Assembly (NCBI GenBank): GCA_949317995.1
Contig: OX439044.1
Span: forward strand, 21,104,641 to 21,168,640
Source: Acholoe squamosa
Taxonomy: Eukaryota; Annelida; Polychaeta; Phyllodocida; Polynoidae
Length of the DNA: 64,000 nt
Direction: 5' to 3'
Every line of letters starts with the position of its first letter. The first letter of the stretch is position 1. Below the pieces are notes generated by a model, which saw nothing but the letters and a program-made list of their open reading frames with translations, was not told the DNA's origin and did no database searches. Below are positions 36,772 to 49,303 of the stretch, piece after piece. Position numbers and translations under genes: made by a program.

Positions 36772-38589
36772 GGAATTATAGAATGGCTGCAGTGCTCTGG
36801 TCAGATCCCGTCTCTATCAACTTGCCAAGTCTCACGAGAATCAGGCAACTTCCGTCAAACAAAACCTGTCTTTCCGGAGATCGTTCACTAAGGGCTTTAG
36901 CGGGGGGGGGGGAGGGTGGTTGTGAGGTGGTTGTGATGTTACCTACCAACCAACCCTATCCTCCTCTCCTGCCCCACCCACTAACCAGCCAACACCAAGT
37001 AATTCTCTCTCGCTGCGCCGCCTATTGCCTCTCATGAGAACTAATGGCGGCGACGGCGGTCCTAAAAACAGCCGTTCAACAAAAAGGAAAGAGAGAAAGA
37101 AATCTCCCCGAGCCCCTCGGAAGCTGTGAGTACAAGGCCTGTGCAGCCGGGCAGAAGCGATGCGTTTGAAATCTTCCGGGCATTCAGTTTGACAAGCAGG
37201 ATCGGGCGCCGAGTCGGACGCCCATCAAGACGTACATGTCATAGCTTTCTGATAAATCGCGCCTACATTCAGGCCGGTTTACCTTCGGATGACTGCCGAC
37301 GCCTGCCGCCTTAGCCAAGGGGAAAATATACCTTCTCACTTTTTGCGCGTTTTGCTAACCCTTCCTTGCTGCTGCATAACCTTTGCATCTAAAGGTGAAG
37401 GCAGGCGGTTATAAGGAGAAGGGACGTTTATTTTGCAGTTGGCATTTGTTTTTTTCTCAAGTTAACACGTAGGACTGTAGGCAAGAAGAACATTGCCTAA
37501 GTTTTCCAAAAACACACCCTAAAGAAACTGTGGAGAGGGCATTGAGGGCTTTAGCAATCTGCAACAATCATGTAGGCATATGCAGTCGTTCCCTCTCTCT
37601 CTCTCTAAATACCGAACAGGAATTTATTTATACTGCAGATTTGCATGCAAAGTTCTAGTTATCAACAGGTATGACCGATTGGTTATATCTGAAATGGAAA
37701 ATTAAGGCTAATTTTGTCATAGTTTCGTAGGCCAATGCACAAAGGCATTATAAGTATAAAGGAAAGCCAGTACAAGAATGCAGGATCAAGCGCAACATAA
37801 GGCCCAATAGAGAGCTATGATGAGTATGTGAGATCCAGTAGAGGACCTCAAGTCTCCTGGAGTCTCCTACAGGCAAGTAGAGACCCCCCCCCTCCTTCAA
37901 TCACACACACACACCCTAACCCCTCTAACCCTCCTTCACCCTGGAGCAGCCTAAAAAGACCTTTCATTGTTGTCTGGCTGACCTCTGGGAGTTGGATCCT
38001 CCAGTCGCCCATGAGTCCCCGACCTAAGACAATCGATGGAAGCCCACCACTCCTGGATCAATGGGGTTGGGCTGTCAGCTGTCGACGCTTCCCAGGCGCA
38101 CTTAGCACCCCCCCCCCCTCTCCACTACCAGCTCAGGAGCAGTTCCCCACCGTCCGCCTCAACCCATACCTTACGCTTCACTCCATTGTAAGAGCATGAC
38201 ACGAAGACACGTAAGGGTGAGCTCGCTTTCCGCTTCCTGAACCGTGGTTGCTTAGGGGTTCCGCAGTGTTTAAAGTTGAATTTAGGGGGTTGGGTGTGGA
38301 GCAGATTTCTTAATGGGATAGCCGGTAAATCAAGTGGTTCCAGGACGTGTGTTTGTGTGTGTGTGGGGGGAGGGGGGGGGTTGTTGGAGGCAAGGTAAAT
38401 GTTGATGAACCAACTCCAAACTTCCTATCACCCACATAGTGAGTGTACATATATATGCATCTGTGTGTTGCCGACAACTGTGAGCTTAAATCATCACAAT
38501 GAGGATCTATTCCTCAACTTGAATTTATGCACATGACAAGGATAATCCTTGAAACCCAATATTCTAATGTTTTCTCTCGTATGAACAGA
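36772..38589. other. Gene-free stretch, CpG-rich at its start
   Basis: A ten-G run near 36901. CpG-rich 37015-37320 with a 62-codon frame lacking any domain. AT-richer afterwards. C- and G-runs near 37886, 38109 and 38368. Confidence 0.45.
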
Positions 38590-39740
38590 CTAGGTAAGTG
38601 TCCATGAAATAAAAAATTTATAAGAAGGAAACCTCTCGGGGATCGGGGGGATGGCTTCATATCTGAGACGTCTATGGCAGTAGGTAAATTGGCGTCTCAT
38701 TAACCCCACGTCCTTCAGTAAATGCAGCCTGTAATTGACTTTGTTCCAATTGTCGTCTGCAGAAAGCGCGGGAAAACGGCTCATCCCCCGATGCAGCCAC
38801 CAGGGGTCGTGATGGCGCCGTCCTGGGAATTGGAATACTTCACCACTCAACTGTCAAGAACCTCTTTTTATTTCACAGTAGTTTTTTCACTTCCCTCCGC
38901 CGACACCGCTTGGGTCGACCAAGAGGTCCCGGCCACTTTGTTCTCGGGCTATTATTCCAAGCATCCCGTGAAAGTGTGGTTTCAATTATTAATCCACTGG
39001 CGCTCCGTTTTGCGACACTCTCTGCCGCTCCGACGCTCGGCAATCAATCACGTGATGCGGCGGCCGGCTAATGCCCCGGATGATGAAACGCTGGGCGCCT
39101 TGTGGCCACCACAACCTTCTGTGACTCAACAAAGCACTTCGGGTCGGGGCCGGGCCCTCTTTTATTAGCTCAAAGGGTGCGTTTGATAAGGTGCGGAGTG
39201 AGGAAAATGTATCAATTGGCGATAACTTAGGCCTCCAGTCAGGCATTGTCGGACAGTGCACATTTCTTAGAACTCCCAAAGCATTGAACAGGGCCCCAAC
39301 CAGCCCTCCATTTAAGAATAGGCTATCATCCTTTTTTCACCTCCTCACGGTTTCGCTATTTTATTTGTTAGTTTTGTCATGTTCTTATATTTTCTCAGGG
39401 CGGCATGATAGATGGAAGAATGGGATTCATATGTAAACCAGTCTGGGAGATAGAAAGAGCGTTACTTGAGTCACTGACCTCTTTGTGACAACATGGTGAG
39501 GTATTGTTTTGTTTTAGCGTCCCCAATTGTGTCCTACATAATCTATTTTCTCGATGCAGAACTTACGACTGAGATCACCAGGCAGATGTACTTGTCTGAT
39601 ATCATACCACAACTTTGTTTTAAGGTGACATTGCACATTGTGATATTCATGTGGAAAGAAGGAACGTATGACATGGCCATACAGTTGGAATTGGTATATT
39701 TTAACTTATGAAATGCTAGATGTATTCGTGAACCATGCAG
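38590..39740. promoter_or_regulatory. Candidate enhancer with CTCF-like site
   Basis: AATTGTCGTCTGC ends at 38760. A CTCF-like GCAGCCACCAGGGGTCGTG lies at 38793-38811. CAATTATTAATCC (homeodomain/OTX-type) lies near 38983, and AATCACGTGATG (E-box palindrome) near 39045. A 148-codon frame from 38722 is open but shows no domain, with a frame open on the opposite strand over its 3' part. Confidence 0.4.
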
Positions 39741-40238
39741 TTTCTGGGAAATATAGTTAAATGAAACAAGTTATTTGGTTGAATAAGTTGAGGTTGGAAA
39801 TGTGGGATGAGGGGAGTGAAAGATCTCTGCTTCCCTCCCACCTTCGGCCGGTCGGCCTCAGTGGTTGACAGAATGCATATCGATATTTGCGACCGTTTGG
39901 GCCCGACCAAAGTCGCTTAATGTCCACCAGGCGCTGCGTTGAGCATCGACGCGACATGTCCTTCGCCATGCAGTCATAAGGTCAAGTGAATGACAGAGGG
40001 TCAAGCGGCAAGGTCAGTTCAAGGTCGCCCCAAGGCCGCGTCAAAGCCGTGTTGGTGACAGGGGCCGTTGACAGGCAGAGACAAGGGTAGATGATCCTAA
40101 GGTGGGTGGAGGGCCATGCTGGAGTTTATAATGGAGACAAAAGGGTCTACAGGACCTAAACCCCTCCTTGTGTCATGTCAACCACTAGAGACCGACAGCG
40201 CCTGCCCCCTCCACTCAACTGGTACCAACTTCCGCTAG
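39741..40238. promoter_or_regulatory. Nuclear-receptor half-site cluster
   Basis: AGGTCA or near-copies at about 39979 (AAGGTCAAG), 39999 (GGGTCAAG), 40011 (AGGTCA) and 40021 (AAGGTCG), spread over some 45 bp. No coding frame supported in the segment. Confidence 0.4.
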
Positions 40239-40252
40239 GTTACCATGGCGAC
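40239..40252. promoter_or_regulatory. RFX X-box match
   Basis: GTTACCATGGCGAC, one mismatch from the palindromic X-box. Confidence 0.45.
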
Positions 40253-42564
40253 AAAGCGACGCTGGTGACCGCTGGTCACTGGTTGGCGACAAGGTGAAGC
40301 CACTTAGGATGGTAAGGGACCAGTGCCATGGTCAGGGCACCGGATGGAGACCAGCACGCCTGTAATGGCACTTCATATATACACAAAGCTTCTTGGAGGG
40401 GAGGGTCAGGGGAGGTCTTGGGCCCTTGGTCACAAGATTAATTGTTCTAGTTAATCTGGTCCTCACTCCATGGCGGTAGATAAAGCACCATTAGTGTCTC
40501 CCATAGACAAACCCTCAGCCATGTTTATGCTGGACCTTAAGACAGGTCTCCCCGCAGGTCTCCCTACCCTCCCAGACCTTGTCCACGTTCCACAATGGAC
40601 GCCATTTTCCTCGGGTCCCCAGTCCGGCTGCCGGGCCGGTAATTGAATACACATGTTCGGGGCGCGAGAATGACCACGGCGGGCTTCCATATTTTACCAG
40701 CGGAGGCCCCGGCTACTGTATAGTGTATTGATAGCATGCCCACCTCCCTCCCTCTCTCCCCTACTCGACCCGATAAGCCAATACGAAGCCATTTTCTTAT
40801 TCCCAACTCATCCAAATTTGATCTGGCCAAGTAGCAGGCGCCAGGACACTATCCTCACGCTCGCTGACAGTGATGGAAGGCGTTGGGAAATGGGAGGGGA
40901 CAATGATGCAGTCACCACATCTGAACGGCACCGGTCATGATCAATGACCTGTCAGGGGTCAAAGGTCAAATTGGGGAGGCCCTTCGATCATGCACTGAGC
41001 CCCTCTCGTCCATGAACGAGCCCTCGGTCAGGACGAGATGACGCGAGATGACGCGGGGTGACGTCGCAAGCATCACAATAGATAAATGGCCGATTCTCGT
41101 TGCATACAAATCTCGCACCCCACATAAGTACACGGCCTGCCAATGTCATTCTCCCTAAACAGGGCGGCACCCCAGAGAACGACAAGCCCCGAACCGCAAA
41201 AACTAAATATGCAATGTCTACACAACCGCTATGAACTCAAAGGAAGGGATGGAAAACAAGCCAGATGTATGCAGTTTTTTTTCTAAATAACTGAATAGGT
41301 ACAATGTACCGGTAAAATATTTAGCTTTAGATGTGCATCCAAGTATTTCAGTTTTAGACCTACCTGAATTGGACCCTGGTGACAACCGGCCATCAATCTG
41401 CAATGATAGAAAACAAGGGATTGTTAACTTTTTATATCCAAATATCAATAATGTACTTACGAATTAAAACAGAGAATAAAATCGTATATAATTTGTAGAG
41501 TTTGCAATGTTAGAGGGCTGAATGCAGTTGAGGGAACTCCTTTTTTCTTGCTTTGTGATTGTAGTACACGGAAATATAACAACGCATGTGATACTGATAT
41601 CAATTTTTATTTTATTCCTCCACTGGCTCTCCTAATGATGCTATCTAAGAAGTTTCCTCTACATTGCTACCGTGGAGCTCTGTCGGCACATGATTACAGC
41701 TGGGGTCAAGGCCATTGTTCCTCCGCGCCACCCCGAAACCAGAGGCCGCTAAACCGCCGCGTTGAGGTCGGTCTCCGCACGGAAAGTAGTCCCCCTGGAG
41801 CGACACAGGCCTTTGATGCCTGGCGCAGCGTGGTGAGCGTTTGTGGCGTAACGCTGTTGTTGCGGGGGCAAAGGTGTCCTTATTTGAGTGTGTGTTAACG
41901 GGAGAAGACCGTGGGGTGGGACGTCTGTTACGTGGAGGGTGTAGTATTTACTGGCATACTTTATGCTGCGTTATCCATTCCACCCCCTTCTCGATAGTTA
42001 CAGGTGTATTGAAGAGATATGGTGCGTACGCCTCTTATACGATAAATAGGTGCATTGTACTTTCTAATAAAAATTGTAACGAATAATTCATAAAAATATT
42101 TTGGAATATACTGTTTACTAGCCAGACAATTGGTCATGGTTGGTATAACTGGGAATACTAAAGAATCGACCCCAATGCTACTCTGACCATACTAACATGC
42201 AATGGTATGTTCATACCCCCTTTATATCACATTTGGAAACACATATATGGCACTTAAACTGTCGCATTCTTTCCAAAAGGAATTGATATATGTTCATCCC
42301 TCCATTATTCTTATTCTAATCCTTTCTTGTTTCCCTATCCAGTCCTAGGACAGAACTTTGGGGCTCATATTGAAGGTGTGAAGGCTGAATAACGTATTAA
42401 CTAATAAAATGATAATTCCCTCATAAGCCATCCTTTTCCTTAATAACACCCACGGGTCAGAGGGGAGCCATAGGCACTAAGCTTTACTGGACCTTAATCC
42501 CTAACCCAACTCCCATCCCTTCTTCCCGCCTCCCACTCCTAAAGAGCTACTCAAGCGTGGCTTA
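40253..42564. other. Gene-free stretch
   Basis: Short overlapping frames only. It contains the DR1 listed below, a YY1-like CGCCATTTTCC near 40591 and a CpG-rich patch at 41690-41870. AT-rich after 42050. Confidence 0.45.
40945..40968 (+). promoter_or_regulatory. DR1 nuclear-receptor site
   Basis: TGACCT at 40945, then GGGTCA-A-AGGTCA at 40956-40968, a textbook DR1 of the kind bound by HNF4, RXR or COUP-TF. Confidence 0.55.
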
Positions 42565-42850
42565 TGGCACGGTCCGCCATCTTGGATCAAATGCCTTTGG
42601 AAGCAGGTCGAGGGTCGGCCCAGCTCCGTTTATCCTAAATAATAGCCGCCGACGACAATGAACGTCGCCGGAAGTGGCCTCCCGGGGGCACATCCGGTTC
42701 CGTTGACGACCCGCGCAGCCGCAGTCGGGATTTCCGCTCACAACAAACCAGATTATCTAGCGAATCGGGCGCGGGGTCATGAGCGCGCAGTCTTCTGGAT
42801 TATTGTCTTCGCCTGGCTTGAAAGATGGAGTGCGGGCGGAATGGGGCCAG
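42565..42850. promoter_or_regulatory. CpG-rich candidate promoter (YY1, ETS)
   Basis: CCGCCATCTTGGATC (YY1) near 42578, GACGACAATG near 42650, ETS CCGGAAGT at 42668-42675, then dense CpG to about 42790. An 80-codon frame from 42658 has no recognisable domain. Confidence 0.35.
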
Positions 42851-43794
42851 GGGGCCAGGGGGGGATACTTAGCCTTCAGAATGAAATACACAATAAATAG
42901 TATAGGAAACAGCAATGTATGTTTTCACGTGATGGTGAGCACGGGCAGGTTTGGAGAGGTCAGGGGTAATTCGTGAATTGATACACACAATAAATGCACA
43001 GGAATTAAACAATAACATAGAGGAAGTGGAGGTGGATGTGGGAAAGACCATAGATTGAGAAGACACTAGGGAACACTGTAACATTCTGATACAGACGGCT
43101 GCACCTCTGACTGGGGCTGGCGGGAGAAGAAAGGGGAGGGGACAGGGTTACAAGCCCGCATCGTTGACTCCAAATTAATAGATTAAGCAAACTTTGCAAG
43201 ACAAAAGTCCATTGGTCCAGTGCAGAGATTTATGGCCCACTGAAGCCGGTTTTCAACTCGGCCCACTCCTCCATTATTCTAGCGAGGGGCATTCAGTGCG
43301 GGATGAACGTCTGAGATTTGATCCAATCAGGGGCGCCCATTCTCGACGTAATTGTGGGTGCGGGACTGCTGCGGCCAAGAGCAGAAGAAAAGAGGTGGGG
43401 GTAGGGTTGAGCTGTGGGCTGGGGAGTAGGACAGAGAGGAGTAGGGGGATGACAAAGCAGACCCAAGCCCATCATTACTGCCAGGACCGATTCGTCCCAG
43501 TATCACTAACAACTGGAGAGGGCTCCCCTCGCCCTCACTACCTCCAGTACACCAAGGCATAAAATCCTTGCACCAGTGCCCATATAAAGCACAACCATCA
43601 CCCCATAAAACATACTTGACAATGCACACAGGGAAGAGGTGCGTGTGGTAACACTTTCTTAGCCTTCACCCTTCACTGGCAATGGTGGACTGGAAATCAA
43701 TATTGAAAGTCACCCAAAAGAGAGTATGGGGATGGGGAGAAGGGGTTCTTTATTTCTAAGACACCACCAGCATCGTCTAAGAAACAACAGAAGT
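42851..43794. other. Gene-free stretch
   Basis: Overlapping frames at 43194-43629 on both strands, none with a domain. TATAAAG near 43583. Nothing firmer. Confidence 0.45.
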
Positions 43795-44310
43795 GGCAAA
43801 CGTCGGCCCCAGCATACCGGCGCTGACGGCGCCCGCGAGGCCCCCGCGAAACGACCACTTCCGGTCGTCGATGGCCGCCGCCCGATCGCCCACAATGCCT
43901 CCTTCGGGTCCCGCCAATTGGGCCAACGCGGGGGGTCGCTGCCCTGCCAGCACGTCAGGCTTTCTTTTAATGTCGTTTCCCTCTAAACCCAGTAGACCGG
44001 AACGCTCTAGTGTCGCCCCGGGAAAAGCTGCATTAGCGACCGTCGACCCTCTTCAGAGAGGCCCCCCCAACCTCCAACATCCCTTGCCATAATGCCACCA
44101 CTAGCCGTTGGTCAGTTCTGAGCGGCAAACCCACCCGACCCCCTACCCACATCCGCCTTCATCATCGTCACGCGCGACGGCGGCCATTTGCGCTCTGGTG
44201 GCATAAGACGTCGGGCCGGCAGGAGTGAAATGGGAGGCAGGGGCCACTGAGACAGCGTCCGCACACGCGCCCCAATCACGCACAGCCATAACGGCACCGC
44301 TGCCAATCGA
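43795..44310. promoter_or_regulatory. CpG island-like block (ETS, YY1)
   Basis: Dense CpG with ETS ACTTCCGG at 43857-43864, GATGGCCGCC (YY1) near 43869 and CGGCCATTTGCGC near 44180. Both strands are open over 80-130 codons. Candidate promoter, inferred. Confidence 0.35.
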
Positions 44311-44914
44311 TCAGAACAAATCATTTTAACCCACCCCAGCGTCCGCACCGATACCCCTCCTCTATAACCCCTTCTTCTCCAGGGTGGCCTTCTCGCCTCC
44401 ACACCATAATGATTCCAGCTTTGTTCGCACAATAACCCCCCTCTTCTATCCCACTGCCACCCCATAAGCTTTATTTTCTTTCTTCTAAGAGCGACTCGAC
44501 TCAAGAGGCAGACTGTGTCTCCAGTTCAGTTTTTTAACCTTCTCTTGCTCACAAATTCGGATCCAGCTCCAGCAAAGCCTCTGTACCGAGCCAAGGCTGA
44601 CTGCGGCTTCAGAGGGGGATGCTCACATGCTACAATGGGCGCCGGGCACGCCCGAGCAACTCCCAGTGATTAATTAAAGGCATTTCTTAATCAACAGCCA
44701 TTCAAGCCATAACATAGCGACTCCGTCGCTGAGAGCAAAACGTGCCACTGGTACTGTCCCGCCACCATACAAGCATGGAGGGATGGGTAGAGTAGCTCCA
44801 GGCATTGACGATCTGCTCTTGAAGCTTTCTTGTAGACCGATTATTTTGTCTTTGTGGGTGGTTTAATTGTCGACGATGCCACCCTGCTGTTGATCCATCC
44901 ATGAGAGAAGCTCA
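44311..44914. other. Gene-free stretch
   Basis: GAGCAACTC near 44653 is a one-mismatch relative of the main motif. Nothing coding. Confidence 0.5.
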
Positions 44915-44946
44915 AACCTGCTCATGGAGCAGCTCCCGAGCAGCTC
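44915..44946. promoter_or_regulatory. Phased GAGC motif trio
   Basis: Degenerate AACCTGCTC (44915), then exact GAGCAGCTC at 44927 and 44938; spacings 12 and 11 bp. Confidence 0.5.
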
Positions 44947-47900
44947 AGAATGATCCCACAGTGCCACTGTTGTCTCTCAGCGATGAAAGCAGGCACCCCA
45001 GACTCCTTTAAAGGTCTCCCACAAACAGCCTTTAAAAGGGGGTCCTCCCCCTTTCCTTCACTGACTTCATAGGCTCATTAAACCTCGCCCTTCTCTTTAT
45101 CGCCAAACATAATTAGATCCGCAAACAAAATCCACAATGTAGCCGCAATTGAATGAAATCAATGTCAGCCGGGGTAAGGATTTACAGTCGCTAATGAAGT
45201 ATTTAAACCGCCTAATCTGCCCCAGCGATAATCTCTCCCCGCCGCCTCCTAGAGGCTTATCCCCAAATCTTACATTCATCCAACCCTCTCAAGGAACACA
45301 AGGATGCTACACAAAAATCACCTCGCACAAAAGAAAACCAAACTTCCTTGTGTTGCTACAGACCTGATGGATTTTAACAATTATTGACTTTCCTTTGGGA
45401 ATTAAATGATGAGGAAGGTGGGAGCTTCCAAGGGAAGGAGAAATGAATGGATTTACCTTCATGTCTCTGGCATAAGCCTGATGGATGGCTCAACAAGGTA
45501 ACAAGTCCACATGTCCAATCACAATGACTCCTATTCACTTATCATTATGAGCTGCTCACTCGTATGCTTATGTATTATAATGGAAAGAGTCGACATGTAT
45601 AGGCCTCACGTCAGACGGACACAATTCTGCTCACTACTCTCAAATATCAATGCTAAAATGATAAATCACTCATTCGATGCGGATGAACTCATTCCCTATG
45701 GGAAGCATTACATGTCTTATTCATCACACCACTGTAAACGAGGTTATGTTAGTTGGTTACGATTATAGTCTTCCTCATTATCACTTTGTGCTATTTCGTT
45801 CGTATATATATGAAAAAAAAAGTAGAATGTATCCTGTATTTCTTTCTTTCACTAGTATTGTGTGTACCTATTGTTATATCGACTTCCCGGATGTGGTTTA
45901 CCGTTGTTGCTCCATTCTGACCACACTGGGGAGTCCCTGTACGTCCCTCATCTTGCACAAGTCCATATTGTAACTTATCTTCTTGCCAGATTCCAAGGGT
46001 GTTATTCATAATGTCATCTCCCAGGCCGATTTCTTGGAAATCCAAAAGTAACTGACCATGGAACTGCTCAAATGGTGAGGGAAGCATACCTAGAGTGCAC
46101 CTCAGTCAGAGTCAGAGACACATCGACAAACAACAATTAATTTCTAATTATGTAGATGTAGAACCACATTGCAAAAAAGACATCTTTATTTCTTCTAACA
46201 AGATGTTATCTGATGATTATGATATTTCTGCACTTTTCGATGCCTCTCATTTTATGCCATTCCTTCATACCGGTATATCAGTATTTCTTTTATGTCGGGC
46301 AGCAAGGTTTATTTAGAGTGTCAGGATTTTGAAACAATCCACACTTGTTAGATAGGCCGATTACAGATAAAAGGTTTGGGATCAAATTTCCTCAGCCTAA
46401 GAGGCTGAGAAAATATACTGTATACACTATGACGTTCAAAAGAGGGTGCGTCATCTAAAATTTCTTGTGATGTTCACGTAGGGGGGTCGGGTGACCAGTA
46501 TAATATCCCCTAGACAAGAGGGTTACATCATGTTTCCGCTCACTGATTGAGTGCTTTGTCTGGATTTCCTTACAGGGTTGTATAGTAATGACTATTGGGG
46601 CCATTTTCTACTGACCCACCTTCCCTTGACACTTCCACTGCAACCTGAGGGTCGGCTGTACTTGAGCTCCCAAAAGCAAAACCATTTCTGGATGACCAAC
46701 AATGTGAGATCTTCCTCTTCTCCATTTTGTTTTCATTTGAAGAGATTTCAAGAGAAGGGCTGTGGGGTCGGAAGTGAAGGGGTTGTAGGGGGACGCTTGA
46801 AACCTGAGTGAACCTTGTACAAGGGTTGTGGCTTCAGTGGCGCTCCATGCGGCAAAGGCCGGTGGCACTGGTGACTGACATTAGCAGCCGGCCTAATGGT
46901 CGGGTAACGTCGAACAGCAGCTAAATGAAGCACATTGTTTGTGCATCTGGCGTTAAAACAAAGGGGGCTAATGCAGTGAAGGCAGCTGCCACCAGAGGGT
47001 TCAAGAGTTTTGGCCTGTCGGTCCCTCTCCAACCACAGTTGGCCTCAAAATGGCTTCAAACATCAGAAGCGCGTTATGTGCCACAGAATACATATAGGAG
47101 TGAAGGGTGCAAGCCACGAGGATTTGTTCTCAGTCCACAGTTTTGAGGGCGAATTCTTGCTTTAGTGACGTTTTCTTCACTGACTATGGAAATCCTTTCC
47201 TACTGTCCTTTTATCTGTAGCCATGGTCAATTTGTAGCTTATCAACCCATTCCAATATATGTACCTCTATGTGAAGCACACAACTGAGAATTTACCTTTC
47301 ACATTCATCTGTTAGTAAAGCAGATGGCATTCAATGTATATATTGGTTATATTGGTGGCAGCGTATAAGAAGACACAGAAGGATGTGACCACACAGGCAA
47401 CAATTAGTGAGCAGTGGCTTCGTCAAGATGGCCGCCGTAATAACTGGTAGCTGGAGTGGGTGCGTTTGTCGCCCTGATTGGGCTGGTTTACCACAGGGTG
47501 GCGTCTCTGGTATTGTAATGGCGTCCATTCTCACAGCTATAATGACCGACCACTAGAAGCAGACGACTTTGATTGCACCTTAAGTCCCTCCAGTCGAACC
47601 AAGTACACAGGGAAAAGAAGGAAGTTCTTGCTTTGAGATACCCTTTGTACTTCCACGAAACTTTTCCAGGAACTGTCATGATTGAGGGAAGGCAAGGTTT
47701 TGAACAGTGGACTCATTATAGGAAGCTGTGCAATTGATCACACCATTTTCATGCCTCAAAGAAAATGGAACAGTGTCATCAGGATGTGGAAGTGGATCTT
47801 TGGTAAGAATACTTCAAAAGACGTTCTGAGAGGAATAAGTGCAATCTCCTTTGTACAATGGTGAACATAGTCAAAGGGATGATTCCTAAGACTCAAGTGA

Positions 47901-49220
47901 CAAGGATGTATTCCATGGAGAGTCGGTATCTTTTATAACCACCACTTCTAAAGGTGTCATCCTCCTTTTTCTAGGGGTTTGGGAACTTTCTTTCAGGAAA
48001 TTATTTCCATTTGAATTTCTTTAAATACAACCTCTATGTTAAAGATCAGACCCGGGCCATTGACTATTTGATCTCCATGACCTGTGAACACAGGGAGGCC
48101 TTGGCTGGTTACAAAAGGGCGGGCTTGAGGTGGGAGGGTGTAGGGGTTAGACACACAAGGTATCACCTTCCCTCGTCTGGCGCCTACCCACCACGACACT
48201 CACACCTTTCCCACTCAGCCCGTGCCAAGAAACCAGGTAACTCTTCACAGGGCGCGAACTTTTGTCCTCACCAGGTACTTTGTTACACGTCCAGAGGTCT
48301 GCCAAGAAAAGCTGCCTTTATCTAGGAGACTCCAAGGCGTGTACATACATTACTATCCCCCTTCGTGCCTTTTGGTAATTCACGAAAAGGATTTTTATTT
48401 ATGGTTGCCCTGACCCATTTCCCAAGATATCAAATACCGGAATACTGCTTCTTGCTTGTCTAACTCTCTTGTTCAACTTAGTTCTCTTACTATGGGCGCT
48501 ATCCTAGGCATCAATCACTCACTTTTATGTGATCGTAATCTACGCTGTTTGCTACGGCAATGATCCCATATGATTGTGGCGATTACATGATGGGAATGGA
48601 AGAATAGGTTCCAACTGAAGGCATGGGGAGTAGGAAGCCAGAAGACAATCACTCCTAGGAGGGGACTAGTGCAGGAGTACAGAACGCTGCCAGCTGGCTC
48701 CATCCTTAACTCCTCCCTCCAGATGCCACCCAACACAATCCAGGGACGAAGTGTCTGACAGTATTATAAATAATTCCTTAACAGGAGAGTGTCTTAAGTT
48801 GTAACGACTCATGAACTTCCTCTGGTGCCCCTCCTCCAATTCCTTTTGAATTTATCCATCAGACAAAGCTTGGTTTAGCTTCTACAAGAGTGGATGTAAG
48901 GGAAATGATTATTTCTGGTATCAAGAGTTAAAACTTAAGGCACCGACAGTTCCGGGCCCTCCTGATCATCTGCACCAGTGAAGGGTTGGACGCGCGCCAA
49001 CAGTTTCGCTTTCAAAGGTCAAGCAAAGCACCTTCTTGGCTTTTGTTCCTCACATCGATTGTTTTATTCTTCCCCCAGAGACTGTTTTCCCCTGGAGCAG
49101 AGACAAAGCGATTCTTGGCGGGGCCCTGGAGTGGAAAGGCAGCAGGAAGGCGTACTATGTCAGTACTGTGCTCAGAGGAGAGGATGCTGCCAGAAAGGGT
49201 TCTGTCTATACTCCGGCCTT
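44947..49220. other. Gene-free stretch with isolated sites
   Basis: GAGCTGCTC at 45549-45557. A CTCF-like GCTGCCACCAGAGGGTTC at 46985-47002. YY1-like AAGATGGCCGCCG near 47427. GCAGACGAC at 47559-47567. Frames at 46551-46811, 47682-47864 and 49036-49437 were read for domains and none was recognised. The last follows an acceptor-like pyrimidine tract ending TTCCCCCAG near 49078, but all three phases are open there. Confidence 0.4.
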
Positions 49221-49264
49221 CACTTCACATACTCTTAATACCATTGTCACTTCACATACTCTTA
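49221..49264. repeat. 27-bp two-copy tandem repeat
   Basis: CACTTCACATACTCTTA occurs at 49221-49237 and 49248-49264. Confidence 0.9.
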
Positions 49265-49267
49265 TAC

Positions 49268-49303
49268 CATACGTATTATCATGCCACAGCTGTGTTTCTA
49301 TTA
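49268..49303. repeat. 36-bp direct repeat, copy 1
   Basis: Begins CATACGTATTATCATGCCAC and is identical over 36 bp to 50081-50116; the copies start 813 bp apart. It follows directly on the 27-bp tandem repeat. Confidence 0.9.
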
